Assembly: GCA_003481775.1 (NCBI GenBank)
Contig: QULU01000007.1
Span: 1-43,670, forward strand
Source of the DNA: Clostridiaceae bacterium OM02-2AC
Lineage (GTDB): Bacteria > Bacillota_I > Bacilli_A > Erysipelotrichales > Erysipelotrichaceae
DNA length: 43,670 nt
Direction: 5' to 3'
A model generated the notes under the pieces. It did not search any database and had not been told where the DNA came from. It was given only the letters and a program-made list of their open reading frames with translations. Within the stretch, counting starts at the first letter, position 1, and the number at the start of each line of letters is the position of its first letter. Both the position numbers and the translations under genes were made by a program. Shown here piece after piece: positions 16,565 through 26,301 of this stretch.

Positions 16565-16762
16565 CTAATCCCTATGTCCTTTATTTCGTATGAAATAGAT
16601 GATTTCCTGTAGCAGGAATAAAATCAAAAGGACAGCACATATAGAAACGCCTGTAAACCAATCTACGCTTCCACCGAAATTCATCGAAAGAACATATGCA
16701 ATCAAACAGCCCAGCCACACGCCAATAAAGGTTATTATGAGACGCAGTATCCTTTTCTTCAT
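16565..16762 (-). CDS. Small two-pass membrane protein
   Basis: Protein of 65 residues with two hydrophobic segments (LIITFIGVWLGCLIAYVLS and ICAVLLILFLLQEIIYFI) joined by a short loop FGGSVDWFTG, with basic residues at both ends. AAAGGGG precedes the ATG at a normal distance. It is a plausible small integral membrane protein with both ends in the cytoplasm; no family was recognised. It lies alone between the DUF2087 gene and the alcohol dehydrogenase gene. Confidence 0.6.
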   Translation of the reverse strand: MKKRILRLIITFIGVWLGCLIAYVLSMNFGGSVDWFTGVSICAVLLILFLLQEIIYFIRNKGHRD

Positions 16763-16951
16763 CCTAACCCCTTTCTTTCTCTATGATAAGAACAGTCATC
16801 CATCATCCCTATTCCATACATTTTTAGGCATATCTATCATTTCACTTCTACGCTGTATACCAGTCAACTGCTTTGTACATTTCGCAGCTTCGTACACAGT
16901 ATAAGAATCCTATGAGCATTGCTTACGGCTATGTTTAGGCGATATCTTCTA

Positions 16952-18124
16952 TTATTTCGCAATACGATAGATAGCTTCCATATCCGCTTTCTTCAAAACC
17001 TTGAAGCACCCGATCGTGCGTTCATCCTCAAAGCTGCATTTCCATGCCAGCGTTCGGATATCCTCCTCACATAACGTGATTCCCATTTCATGGATGGACG
17101 TCGGCATACCGATTTCCTTAAAGAATTGCTCCGTTGCTTCAATTCCAGCCAGTGCACATGCGACATCGTTTTCTTCCCGGATTCCCATTACGTTTCTGGC
17201 ATACTGTGCAAATCTGGACGGCTCTTCCTGATAGACATAGCGTGCCCAGCTGCCCCATACAGCAGCCAGTCCAGCACCGTGGGCAACCTTGTACATACCG
17301 CTCAGCTCATGCTCCAGCTGATGACAGGCCCAGTCACCAAAGCTGCGGCTTCCTGTAATATCGTTATGAGAAAGACTGCCTGCCCACATCACCTCCGCAC
17401 GGGATTCATAGTTATCCGGCTCCTTCATCAGTTTACGGGTATGCTTCATAACCGTACGCATCAGACTTTCTGCAAAGCCGTCGGTGATATCCATATTATT
17501 TTCCTTTATAAAATAACGTTCCATGGTGTGTAAAATAATATCCGTACAGCCACTTGCAGTCTGATAAGCCGGAAGTGTCATAGTCAGCTCCGGGTTCATA
17601 ATGGCAAACCGGCACCGTCCGTAATCAGAGCTTAATCCCCGCTTCAGCCATCCGTCTTCATTGGTGATTACACTGGAATTACTCATTTCACTGCCGGCAG
17701 CCGCAATCGTCAGGATTGCACCGATTGGAAGACAGCCGGTTACCTTTTTCTTTCTTGCATAATACTCCCATACATCGCCTTCATTCACAACGCCATAACC
17801 GATGCCTTTCGCAGAATCGATCACACTGCCGCCTCCAACTGCCAAAATGAAATCCACCTGTTCCTGTTTAGCAAGAGCGATTCCCTCGCGCACCTTGGAA
17901 AGCTGCGGATTCGGCACAACACCACCCAGTGTGACTGCGGGAATGCCGGCTTTTTTCAAAGATTGCAAAACACGCTCAAGCAGACCGCTTTTTACCGCAC
18001 TCTGTCCTCCGTAATGCACCAGTACCCTGCGGCACCCCTCCTGTTTCAATATAGAACCGATTCGCTCTTCTTCTTTTCGACCGAAATACACGCGTGTCGG
18101 AGCGTAAAATGTAAAATTGCCCAT
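16952..18124 (-). CDS. Iron-containing alcohol dehydrogenase
   Basis: Group III, iron-dependent alcohol dehydrogenase of 390 residues, related to the NADH-dependent butanol dehydrogenases (BdhA/YugK). It reduces aldehydes such as butyraldehyde or acetaldehyde to alcohols, or the reverse, in the cytosol. The nucleotide motif GGGS is at residues 97-100, and the metal ligands are Asp195 and His199 (CTDIILHT), His268 (ACHQLEHE) and His282 (VAHGAG). Length is as usual. AGGAGGT precedes the ATG. It is a single gene placed behind the SNF transporter with a terminator between them. The physiological substrate is not evident. Confidence 0.9.
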   Translation of the reverse strand: MGNFTFYAPTRVYFGRKEEERIGSILKQEGCRRVLVHYGGQSAVKSGLLERVLQSLKKAGIPAVTLGGVVPNPQLSKVREGIALAKQEQVDFILAVGGGSVIDSAKGIGYGVVNEGDVWEYYARKKKVTGCLPIGAILTIAAAGSEMSNSSVITNEDGWLKRGLSSDYGRCRFAIMNPELTMTLPAYQTASGCTDIILHTMERYFIKENNMDITDGFAESLMRTVMKHTRKLMKEPDNYESRAEVMWAGSLSHNDITGSRSFGDWACHQLEHELSGMYKVAHGAGLAAVWGSWARYVYQEEPSRFAQYARNVMGIREENDVACALAGIEATEQFFKEIGMPTSIHEMGITLCEEDIRTLAWKCSFEDERTIGCFKVLKKADMEAIYRIAK

Positions 18125-18194
18125 AAGCTACCTCCTGTATATGTCATTAGTTTACAACGAATCATACGAAGGTGCAAGCCATGCGGCAATCTCA

Positions 18195-18223
18195 CAAAAA
18201 AAGCAGTGTGCAATACACTGCTT
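18195..18223 (-). terminator. Intrinsic terminator of the SNF transporter gene
   Basis: Read leftward, GCAGTGT pairs with ACACTGC across a five-base loop and is followed by seven T residues. It begins within the stop codon region of the transporter gene. Confidence 0.85.
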
Positions 18224-19598
18224 ACCCGTTGAATTTTTCCCACAGCCCAAATAGAAAAATGAACATTACAATCAGCGGCAGAACATAAGATACATAGCCC
18301 CTTGCCTTTTCCGGGAAGCGAAGGCCTTTTCCGGCATTAGCCTCTGCCACGAAATTTTTCCAGCCCCAGCCAAGCCTTCTCGTACAGAAGAACAGGAAAA
18401 CCAGTGAACCAAGCGGCATAATAACGTTGGAAACAAGGAAATCCAGCAAATCCAGCACGGCACTTCCTTCACCGAAGGGCTGAAAACCGGACAAAACACT
18501 GAAGCCAATCGCGCAGGGAATGCTCCCCACAGCGATAATAATAAAATTCAAGAGAACACTCTTTCGCCTTGTCCAGTTACATAAATCAATCGTAAAGGAA
18601 ACGATATTTTCAAATACAGCAATGATGGTGGACAACGCAGCAAAATTCATAAATACGAAGAACAGAGTCCCCCACAGCTGTCCGTTTGCCATTTCATTAA
18701 AGATATTGGGAAGCGTCACAAACACCAGCCCGGGGCCGCTGTCAGGTGCTACACCGAAGGACATGCAGGCTGGAAAGATAATCATTCCTGCCATAAATGC
18801 CACAAACGTATCCAGCGCCATGACACGCACACCCTCACCGCTCAGGGAATGCTTGCGGTCAATATAGCTTCCAAAGATCGCCATCCCCCCCATTCCAATG
18901 CTCAGTGTGAAAAAGGCCTGCCCCATTGCCGCATAAATGGCATTGAAAATACCATTTTTCATCAATTCATCAAAATCCGGTATCAGATAAAAGGAAACAC
19001 CCTTCATCGCACCATCCAGACTCAATGATTTTACTACCAGCAATATCATAACTGCCAGCAGCAGTCCCATCATTCCTTTTGTGATTTTTTCCACACCGTT
19101 TTGCAGACCAAGCGCACATACACCGCAGCCAATGGCGACAATCAGCAGCATCCAGAACAAGGATGCCTGCGGATTTTGCTGCAAAGCGGTAAAGACATGC
19201 TTCACCTCCTGCGGATTCAAATTGTTAAACTCCCCGCTGATCATCTTTGCGAAATATGCGAGCATCCAGCCGGATATCGTTGTGTAAAACATGACAAGCA
19301 GATAGTTACCCGCCATGGCCACATAGGAGAATCGATGCCAGAGCTGCCCTGGCTTCTCTAACATATGAAAGCTTCTTGCTACACTTTTTCCGCTCCCTCT
19401 TCCCACGGAATATTCCATAACGATAATGGGAAGCCCAAGAAGAACAAGGAAAAACAGATACACGAGTACGAACGCCCCTCCCCCATATTTTCCGACCATA
19501 TAGGGAAATCGCCATATATTGCCCAGACCGATGGCACATCCTGCCGACAGAAAGATAAAACCGAGTCGGGAGGATAATTTTTCTCTTTTATTTTCCAT
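18222..19598 (-). CDS. SNF-family sodium-dependent transporter
   Basis: Neurotransmitter:sodium symporter family (LeuT/SNF) protein of 458 residues with about eleven to twelve membrane segments. It imports an amino acid or related amine with Na+. The first helix has the diagnostic GCAIGLGNIWRFPY, which carries the unwound substrate and sodium site, and GGGAFVLVYL follows. The ATG at 19598 has AAAGGAG upstream; the frame extends to 19688 without a better start. It is monocistronic with its own terminator. Substrate not predicted. Confidence 0.92.
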   Translation of the reverse strand: MENKREKLSSRLGFIFLSAGCAIGLGNIWRFPYMVGKYGGGAFVLVYLFFLVLLGLPIIVMEYSVGRGSGKSVARSFHMLEKPGQLWHRFSYVAMAGNYLLVMFYTTISGWMLAYFAKMISGEFNNLNPQEVKHVFTALQQNPQASLFWMLLIVAIGCGVCALGLQNGVEKITKGMMGLLLAVMILLVVKSLSLDGAMKGVSFYLIPDFDELMKNGIFNAIYAAMGQAFFTLSIGMGGMAIFGSYIDRKHSLSGEGVRVMALDTFVAFMAGMIIFPACMSFGVAPDSGPGLVFVTLPNIFNEMANGQLWGTLFFVFMNFAALSTIIAVFENIVSFTIDLCNWTRRKSVLLNFIIIAVGSIPCAIGFSVLSGFQPFGEGSAVLDLLDFLVSNVIMPLGSLVFLFFCTRRLGWGWKNFVAEANAGKGLRFPEKARGYVSYVLPLIVMFIFLFGLWEKFNG

Positions 19599-19799
19599 AA
19601 CTACTCCTTTAATAAAGTATCCTTGCGGCGAACATGCTCCGCTGACACAGACGTTCTTCATTGTAAAAGAAATTTGTATGGAAGTCAACGAAAACGAAGG
19701 GAAAACACGTTTGTACCGCTATCGCAATGCCGCTGTACAGTATCACGCTATCCACACGCTAACAGCCGCTGCCCTATATAAAGCAAAACCCGATGCCTC

Positions 19800-19925
19800 C
19801 TATCCTTTTCTAATGTATACATCACCTGCTCCTTCCTCAATCAAAGCCCCCTTGTTCATAAAGCGCTTAGCAATTTCCAAAGCTGCCACCGAAGGGTATG
19901 GGATGCGCCATTCCCGATTCCATAC
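19800..19925 (-). pseudogene. Candidate 3' remnant of a decayed gene
   Basis: Read leftward, 41 codons from about 19925 to a TAG at 19800 look coding: REWRIPYPSVAALEIAKRF then a segment ending GDVYIRKG. There is no start codon or ribosome site, and the frame begins directly behind the terminator of the HAD gene. It may be the tail of a gene whose 5' part was deleted. I do not recognise the family. The rest of 19599-19977 shows nothing convincing. Confidence 0.3.
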
Positions 19926-19940
19926 AAGAAAAAAAGGCAT

Positions 19941-19965
19941 AAAAAAATCCCAATACGGGATTTCA
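19941..19965 (-). terminator. Intrinsic terminator after the HAD gene
   Basis: Read leftward, AAATCCC pairs with GGGATTT around GTATT and is followed by a seven-T run. It lies 13 bases after the HAD stop. Confidence 0.8.
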
Positions 19966-19977
19966 TATTCTAAATTC

Positions 19978-20625
19978 TTAATTCAGATTCTCTGTCTCTA
20001 TATTTTGTACAAATGCAGGAATCTGTTCTGGGGAAGAAAGACAGCCTTGCGATACCGGACCCTCTGCTCTCCACACTGCCTGCGCAAAGCTTACCCCAGC
20101 TCTAACAGCACATTCCCTATCCGTATCCATATCTCCGATATAGATACTGTCTTCTTTTGCTGCATTCATCTTTCGCAGATAGGCAAGAAGAGGTTCCGGA
20201 TCCGGTTTGTGAAGCTTTGTATCCTCCTTACAAATTATACAGGCAAACAGAGCATCAAAGGAAGGGGACGAAAAATAAGCCCTGTATTCCTTCCAGTCAC
20301 GAGAGGTAACGATTCCCAAGGTGTATCCCTGTTCCCGCAGGGTATTCAGTACCTCCTGCATACCGGTGAACATCGCAATATGCTCCACCTGTGTTTGATA
20401 TTGCAGCTGCCAGTAATCATCGAACTGTGCTACATCACTCATATCCACCTGCAGCATGGATAATGCTTTTTCCGTGGTTACCCCCAGTATGGCTTTCAGC
20501 TCTGTATTTGAAAATGTACGCCCTGGCACATAATAGCGCAAGGTCTTTTTCCATGCATACAGATTCCCCTTCTCTGTATCCATAAGAGTTCCATCCAAAT
20601 CAAAAATGATATGCCGTATTGCCAT
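19978..20625 (-). CDS. HAD-superfamily hydrolase (phosphoglycolate phosphatase-like)
   Basis: HAD-IA phosphatase of 215 residues. Motif I is IFDLDGTLMDTE, motif II is LGIVTSRDWKEY, the lysine motif is KLHKPDPEPLL, and motif IV is YIGDMDTDRECAVRAG. It resembles PpaX/Gph-type phosphatases, which hydrolyse pyrophosphate or phosphoglycolate; the exact substrate cannot be assigned. The ATG at 20625 follows AGGAGG, so the longer frame to 20706 is rejected. It is a single gene. Confidence 0.87.
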   Translation of the reverse strand: MAIRHIIFDLDGTLMDTEKGNLYAWKKTLRYYVPGRTFSNTELKAILGVTTEKALSMLQVDMSDVAQFDDYWQLQYQTQVEHIAMFTGMQEVLNTLREQGYTLGIVTSRDWKEYRAYFSSPSFDALFACIICKEDTKLHKPDPEPLLAYLRKMNAAKEDSIYIGDMDTDRECAVRAGVSFAQAVWRAEGPVSQGCLSSPEQIPAFVQNIETENLN

Positions 20626-20794
20626 AAATACCTCCTGTCCTGTTCCTGTTGCTGAACAGGTACTTTTCTTCATTGTATAATGATGCAGCAGGAAACGCAA
20701 TAGCATGACTTAAAAACAGAAAAAGAGGCAGCCCCTGCACAATTAGAAATTCTAAACAAAAAACCGATAGAATACAGAACATAGAGGCAAAGAG

Positions 20795-20833
20795 AAAAAG
20801 AAGCAATCCCTTCCATATCAAAGAAATTGCTCC
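20795..20833 (-). terminator. Terminator after the first enoate-reductase-type gene
   Basis: Read leftward, GGAGCAATTTC pairs with GAAGGGATTGCTTC imperfectly and is followed by a T-rich run. It lies about 70 bases after the stop at 20904 and may work in both directions. Confidence 0.55.
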
Positions 20834-20903
20834 TTTTTATTTCCTGCTTACCATGTGGCCCTAAGGCAGTGTACTTCAGCTTTCGCACACAGGCTTGGTT
20901 TCG

Positions 20904-22832
20904 CTATATAGCCATCGCTGCCAGCGTTGCATCCCGTACAGCCTCAAGTGCCTGCGCTACGGTTGCGGCATCCCCAACGACATATACATTGTCCTGCTTT
21001 GTCAACGCTGAAGCCAATGCTGTATTGCTGCGGGAGCCGGTCGCATACACAACATGTGTAAAATCGTGACGCTCCAGCGCTTCTCCATGAACCTTCAGCT
21101 TTACACCGCTTGCTTCCACAGCCTCCAGCTTGGTATTTGTCAGCAGCTGTACCTGTGCCTTATGCAGACGGTCCATGACCAGCACCTTTTCATTTACAAC
21201 CATACCGGCCGCAATTTCATCCGTCATTTCAATCATCGTAAGCTGCAGCGGTCCCCGTTTGTTGTGGAGAAGGTGTTCACATACCTCACAGCCGACCATT
21301 CCCCCGCCGACTACCAGAACGTTTCCGCCCAAAATGAGCTGCTCGTTTTTCAGCACCTCCCAGGCACCGATGCCATGCTCTGCCAGCCCGGGAATCGGCG
21401 GTACTGCCTCCGTTGCACCGGTTGCCACGATCAAAGCATCGTATCCGTCCTTCATATTCTCATGAAATTCCGTACGCAAACGAATTTCGACGGATAAACG
21501 TGCCAGCTCATGCTCCAGATAAACAACCCATTTACTGATTGGCTGTTTAAACGGCGGCACACAGGCCAGAAGCAGCTGACCTCCCAGACGGTCTGTTTTC
21601 TCAAACAGTGTTACGGTATGTCCGCGAAGAGCCAGTACCCTAGCGGCAGCCATACCCGCAATACCACCCCCGGCCACAGCGACATGCTTCTTCTGCTCAG
21701 CCGGAAGCAGTCTCATTTCCAGCTCTTTTCCACAGGCCGGATTGATAACACAGCTCGCCGGGTGACGCTTCGTCTGTTCTCCCACACAACCAATCACACA
21801 GCCGGTGCATGGTGCGATTTCCTCCAGCTTATCTTCGGCAGCCTTATTGACCAGATACGGATCAGCCAGCAAGGCCCGACCGAACACGACACCATCCACC
21901 AGTTCTTTATCTACCAGATCCATAGCCATGGCAGGATCCAGCACCTTGCCAACAACGATGACAGGCACACTGCTGACCTCGCGGATTCTCGCTGCCTGCG
22001 CAACATTGACACCCTCATGCTCGCCGTGACTTGGAATGATTTTATTCGGACGCTCATACTGTGTACCACCACTGATTTCAAAGGCATCGACACCATGTGC
22101 AATCAGCTTCGGCACCAGATAACACATATCCTCCACCGTATTTCCCTGTGCATCCTTTTCATCTCCGCTCATACGCAGAATGATAGGAAAGTCCCTGCCG
22201 CAGGCTGCCTTGATCGCATCGATCACCTCAAACAGAAGACGTGCTCGATGATCCAGACTTCCTCCATACGCATCACAGCGCTTATTGCGCAGCGGTGACA
22301 GGAAGGAGCCCAGCAGCATGTATGCATGCGCACAGTGCAGCTCGATTCCATCAAAGCCTGCCAGCTTCGCCTGTAACGAGGTTTGTGCATACTGCTCGAT
22401 AATTTTCGGCAGCTCTTCGATTGTCAGCGCTCTGGTCTTTTGCCCCATTGAGTTGACATAGGCACTGCTCGCAACCGGTGGTATTCCCATAAAGGCTGAG
22501 ATACTTTCCGGACCCGGATGTGTGATCTGCGGTATGATGCAGGCACCGGCTTCGTGAATTTTATCCGTGAACGCCTTATAGGATGCTATGGCTTCCTCCC
22601 CACGAAAGCACAGTGTATTTCCCAGATAGGGAACGGATGGATCAACGCTTAACGCATCTAGAATAATACAGCCGACTCCACCGCGTGCACGCTCGAGCCA
22701 GTATGCCTGCATCCGCTCATTTACACAGCCGTCACTGCTTTCATATCCCAGAGACATCGGTGCCATGAACGTCGCATTGCGCAGCTTCATTGTAGAAATC
22801 GTCAGTGGCTGAAAAAGCTTTGAACTATTCAT
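20904..22832 (-). CDS. NADH:flavin oxidoreductase, enoate/2,4-dienoyl-CoA reductase type (copy B)
   Basis: Old-yellow-enzyme fusion protein of 642 residues that reduces activated C=C bonds. An FMN-binding TIM barrel (1-335) has the substrate-binding pair His166/His169 in LHCAHAYML. A 4Fe-4S site uses Cys342, Cys345, Cys349 and Cys361. The second half binds FAD and NAD(P)H (AGGGIAGMAAARVLALRG near 387, VVGGGMVGCEV near 515). This is the layout of FadH, BaiCD/BaiH and bilirubin or cinnamate reductases; the substrate cannot be named. It lies 103 bases behind a paralogue of the same length and downstream of an AraC-type regulator, so coregulation is likely. Expected to be an oxygen-sensitive cytosolic enzyme. 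Confidence 0.9.
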   Translation of the reverse strand: MNSSKLFQPLTISTMKLRNATFMAPMSLGYESSDGCVNERMQAYWLERARGGVGCIILDALSVDPSVPYLGNTLCFRGEEAIASYKAFTDKIHEAGACIIPQITHPGPESISAFMGIPPVASSAYVNSMGQKTRALTIEELPKIIEQYAQTSLQAKLAGFDGIELHCAHAYMLLGSFLSPLRNKRCDAYGGSLDHRARLLFEVIDAIKAACGRDFPIILRMSGDEKDAQGNTVEDMCYLVPKLIAHGVDAFEISGGTQYERPNKIIPSHGEHEGVNVAQAARIREVSSVPVIVVGKVLDPAMAMDLVDKELVDGVVFGRALLADPYLVNKAAEDKLEEIAPCTGCVIGCVGEQTKRHPASCVINPACGKELEMRLLPAEQKKHVAVAGGGIAGMAAARVLALRGHTVTLFEKTDRLGGQLLLACVPPFKQPISKWVVYLEHELARLSVEIRLRTEFHENMKDGYDALIVATGATEAVPPIPGLAEHGIGAWEVLKNEQLILGGNVLVVGGGMVGCEVCEHLLHNKRGPLQLTMIEMTDEIAAGMVVNEKVLVMDRLHKAQVQLLTNTKLEAVEASGVKLKVHGEALERHDFTHVVYATGSRSNTALASALTKQDNVYVVGDAATVAQALEAVRDATLAAMAI

Positions 22833-22935
22833 ATTTCCTCCATTCTCTCGCTACACGCGAGCACAAGCATTGTATGAAAGTTGTTTCAAATCTGTAAAAT
22901 TGCTATATTTTGAATTTCTTTCACACATTCTCCTG

Positions 22936-24864
22936 TTACAGGGAACGTGCAACAGCATGTGCTTCCGCAATCGCCTGCAGTGCCCTTCTTGCCTTTTTGG
23001 CATCTCCTATGATGTGATACGGAAGCTGTTTCTTTTCACAGGCGTCTGTCAGCGCTTCATGATTTCTTGCGCGTGCACCTACTGCCATAACGACGCTGTC
23101 ACAAGGAATCACCTGCTCGACACCTTCCTTTTCCACCAAAACTCCGTTTTCCACAACGGCTTTTACGGACGTGCTGACAATCGTTTCAATATGATGCGTA
23201 TACAGCGACTCCATGACACAGATTTTGCGCAATGCGCCAAGGTCCTTCGCAACACCGTCCAGCATTTCGATAACCGTGACGGCTGCCCCCTGCTCACTCA
23301 GATATTCTGCGGTTTCCACACCGACCAGACCACCGCCGATAACAGCGACATGGCCGGAAGCGGTTGCTTTTCCATTTAATATGTCATGGGAATTGTATAC
23401 ATTTTCCCGTTCTGCACCCGGAATGGACAAATGAATCGGCTCCGCCCCGATCGCAAGGATAACCTCATCCCAGTTGCCCTCTGTAAGCAGCGACGCATCA
23501 ACCGGTGTGTTGAGATGAATAGGAATGCCAAGACGCTTTGCCTTTTCCCCATAGGACAGCGCAGCCTCCTTCATTTCCGTCTTACGCGGTGCCTTTCCCG
23601 CAGTCACAAACTGACCGCCCAGCTCACCGCCTGCCTCATATACAACCGGCTGATGACCGCGCTGCTTCAGGATGCAGGCTGCTTCCAGACCGGCGATACC
23701 GCCGCCTGCGATCAAAACCCTTTTCGGCTTCTGTGCAGGAACAAGGACATCCTGTGCTTCTTTTCCAAGATATGGATTTCGCATACAGGTGATGAATGGT
23801 ACATTGGGATCGGTAAATCCGTCATAGCAGCCCTGATCACAGCCGATACAGTATACGATATCCTGCAATCTGCCTTCCTTTGCCTTTACACAGAAGTTGG
23901 CATCGGCAAGCTGCGCACGTCCCATGACAACCATATCCGCCTTATCCTGTTCCAGAATTTCCTCAGCCTGCTGCGGCGTGTTGATACGTCCGACCGCAAT
24001 ACAAAGCATACCGGTTTCCTTACGGATTCTGGCACAATTATCCACATTGAAGCCCTTTGGTATATCAATCGGCGGTACCTCGTATTTCAGCCCCGCTGTA
24101 ATCATATTGCCACGTGAGATATCCAGTACATCGACTCCGGCCTCTTTTGCTAGCCTGCAATACGCAATGACATCCTCAATGGTCAATCCATTCTCCAGAT
24201 AATCATCCTGTGCATCCAGACGCATCAGCAGCGGCATATCCTGCGGTATGCTCTCACGAATAGCACGGATACAGCCCAGCGGGAATTTACAGCGCTTTTC
24301 AAATGTTCCGCCATAGGCATCCTCACGGTGATTGAATGCCGGTGACAAAAAGGAATGCGGCAGATAATTATGTCCGCAATGAAATTCCACACAGTCATAG
24401 CCGGCCTTTACCGCACGCTTTGCAGCCGCACCGAAGCATGCGACAACCTCTTCAATCGTTTCCACATCCACAGCCGGTATGGTATTCCCGTGAACATGCA
24501 AATCACTGGCCACAAGAATTCTCGCCTTCGGATCCATGCTTGCGGCAAGACTTCCCTGCCACAGCTGCACACCGCACTTCCCGCCTGCCTCATGAATGGC
24601 ATCGCAAAATGCCTTGTGTGATGGAATATAGGAATCGTTATGCAGTGCCAGAAATTTTCTAGGAGCACTTGGTGCATGCACAGCACATACCTCGGATAAA
24701 TTCAGCCCGCAGCCGCCCTTTACACGTGCAACCTGATAATCGATGATCTGCTGTGTCACATTTCCATCCTCTGCCGCCATTTTCGTTCCCATCGCCGGCA
24801 GCACAATGCGGTTGTTCACTTCCATTCCGCGAATTCTGATTGGTTCAAATAGTTTTTCAAACAT
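22936..24864 (-). CDS. NADH:flavin oxidoreductase, enoate/2,4-dienoyl-CoA reductase type (copy A)
   Basis: Second enzyme of the same FMN / 4Fe-4S / FAD architecture, also 642 residues. The active-site pair is His162/His165 in FHCGHNYL, and the cluster ligands are Cys339, Cys342, Cys346 and Cys360 (CIGCDQGC). FAD and NAD(P)H motifs are AGGGIAGLEAA and IGGGLVGVETAEYL. It differs clearly from copy B through the barrel (GTKMAAEDGN, RGNMITAG), so substrates probably differ. AGGAGGT precedes the ATG. It is directly downstream of the AraC-type regulator gene, with 77 bases between. A two-step reduction by copies A and B is possible but unproven. Confidence 0.9.
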   Translation of the reverse strand: MFEKLFEPIRIRGMEVNNRIVLPAMGTKMAAEDGNVTQQIIDYQVARVKGGCGLNLSEVCAVHAPSAPRKFLALHNDSYIPSHKAFCDAIHEAGGKCGVQLWQGSLAASMDPKARILVASDLHVHGNTIPAVDVETIEEVVACFGAAAKRAVKAGYDCVEFHCGHNYLPHSFLSPAFNHREDAYGGTFEKRCKFPLGCIRAIRESIPQDMPLLMRLDAQDDYLENGLTIEDVIAYCRLAKEAGVDVLDISRGNMITAGLKYEVPPIDIPKGFNVDNCARIRKETGMLCIAVGRINTPQQAEEILEQDKADMVVMGRAQLADANFCVKAKEGRLQDIVYCIGCDQGCYDGFTDPNVPFITCMRNPYLGKEAQDVLVPAQKPKRVLIAGGGIAGLEAACILKQRGHQPVVYEAGGELGGQFVTAGKAPRKTEMKEAALSYGEKAKRLGIPIHLNTPVDASLLTEGNWDEVILAIGAEPIHLSIPGAERENVYNSHDILNGKATASGHVAVIGGGLVGVETAEYLSEQGAAVTVIEMLDGVAKDLGALRKICVMESLYTHHIETIVSTSVKAVVENGVLVEKEGVEQVIPCDSVVMAVGARARNHEALTDACEKKQLPYHIIGDAKKARRALQAIAEAHAVARSL

Positions 24865-24941
24865 AAAAAAGACCTCCTGATACTTAAATTATAACGCAAC
24901 CATAGAATACGTATATTTAAAATCATTGGTCTTTTTCTCAT

Positions 24942-26123
24942 TTATGCAGATTGCTTTTTGCGATACTGCTCCGGTGTACATCCCATGCAGGCAGCAAAGT
25001 GCCGTTCAAAAACAGCCAGAGATGAAAATCCGCAGTCCATGGCAATCGAAGTGATGGTTTGCTTTGTCGCCGTCAATAAGGCGGCTGCCTGATGCACACG
25101 TATCCATGTCAGCTCCTGTGTCCAGCTGGTCTGATATTCATTTTTCAGCAGCTGGTCCAGCTCATAGCTTTTCCGGTGGCATTCCCTCGCCATATCCTCC
25201 AGCGTAATCTCCTGTGAAAAATGCAGATAGAGATACTGCATAATCTGTAAATACAGGTCCTTACGGCAATAGAAATGAGTGTTATCCAGAATCCGGTGCT
25301 TCTGATAATCCAGTGGTGACATACCTGTCCATGTCTGAAACTGACGGTAAAAGGCAGCCGTTGAGGAGAAGGAAAGTAAATCCACAATATAGGATATAGA
25401 TAAGTCCTCAAAATGAAGCAGCGCACAGGCATTGATGATTTTGCCGAAGGAGCGCAGCTGAGCAAAGCTGTAGCCGCAGGCATCCTTGATTTTCTGATTG
25501 AGATAGCGTGGATGCAGCTGCAGCTGGTTCGCTGCATCCTGCAGTGTTGTGTACTCCTGTGAGGCTACAATCGTACGCTTGATCAGCTTCCAGACCGGTG
25601 ACTGCTTCTCCTCCATTGATTCCTGTAATGCATAGCGGCAAAACAGCATATGAATTTGCAGAACGATATACATCAGCATGTTGCGGGAGCCGAAGGCATT
25701 ACCGCTGAATTCCTGCCGTGCCTGCAGAAACAGCCGGAGCACCTCACGATCCGCACAGTGAAGGCACGCCGGTGTTTCATATACTAGGGAGGCATTTCTA
25801 CCTCTGGGATGCTTTTCCCACATAGCATGCATAAACAAACCGATATAGAACTGAATGCGTAAAATCCGCAGCGGCTTTCGCACGCAGGAAATCTCATACA
25901 AATGATGGGCATACAAACAGAGAAAGGAATCCTGCTGAACAGAATGCGAAATCCCGTTCACCCGCATATCGCCATCCCCCTCCAGAACATACCAAAGCTC
26001 CACGCGTTCATGCCGTGTGAGCGGCATTGGTTGTGCAATGCTTTGTTCCTCTACCTGTATATCCTGTTCCTTATAGGATTGAAAATAGTCAATCCCCGTG
26101 TACCAGTCATTTTGTTGCTGCAT
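24942..26123 (-). CDS. AraC-family regulator with two AraC DNA-binding domains
   Basis: Regulator of 393 residues. An N-terminal cupin-like sensor domain (about 20-165, LWYVLEGDGDMRVNG) is followed by two complete AraC-type double helix-turn-helix modules. The first is about 180-280, with LQLHPRYLNQKIKDACGYSF and ending GMSPLDYQKHR. The second is about 293-390, with ITLEDMARECHRKSYELDQL and ending GCTPEQYRKKQSA. Ordinary AraC proteins have one module and about 280-300 residues, so this one carries an extra DNA-binding unit in a single chain. It is upstream of two reductases and in the same orientation; their activation by a ligand is the likely role. Confidence 0.85.
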   Translation of the reverse strand: MQQQNDWYTGIDYFQSYKEQDIQVEEQSIAQPMPLTRHERVELWYVLEGDGDMRVNGISHSVQQDSFLCLYAHHLYEISCVRKPLRILRIQFYIGLFMHAMWEKHPRGRNASLVYETPACLHCADREVLRLFLQARQEFSGNAFGSRNMLMYIVLQIHMLFCRYALQESMEEKQSPVWKLIKRTIVASQEYTTLQDAANQLQLHPRYLNQKIKDACGYSFAQLRSFGKIINACALLHFEDLSISYIVDLLSFSSTAAFYRQFQTWTGMSPLDYQKHRILDNTHFYCRKDLYLQIMQYLYLHFSQEITLEDMARECHRKSYELDQLLKNEYQTSWTQELTWIRVHQAAALLTATKQTITSIAMDCGFSSLAVFERHFAACMGCTPEQYRKKQSA

Positions 26124-26273
26124 GCATGATCACCTCGCTATGCTTTTTACACCTATTGCTTTTTCGCAGAAGCAATCGAGCCTGTCGTACGAACAACAGG
26201 CGTTTATCGTTTGTCGCGTGCTTCCTTCCCCATTCCTTATGCCTATCAGCTGCTGTATGCTTGCTCATAAGCA

Positions 26274-26297
26274 AAAGAAAAGGGGAAACTCCCCTTA
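26274..26297 (-). terminator. Intrinsic terminator after the nucleotidyltransferase gene
   Basis: Read leftward, AAGGGG pairs with CCCCTT around a five-base loop and is followed by TTCTTTT. It begins just after the stop at 26302. Confidence 0.7.
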
Positions 26298-26301
26298 TTT
26301 G

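Noticed and set aside
19519..20463. Rightward 314-codon open frame
   Set aside because: It spans the SNF gene's 5' end and most of the HAD gene in antisense, has no ribosome site and matches no family.
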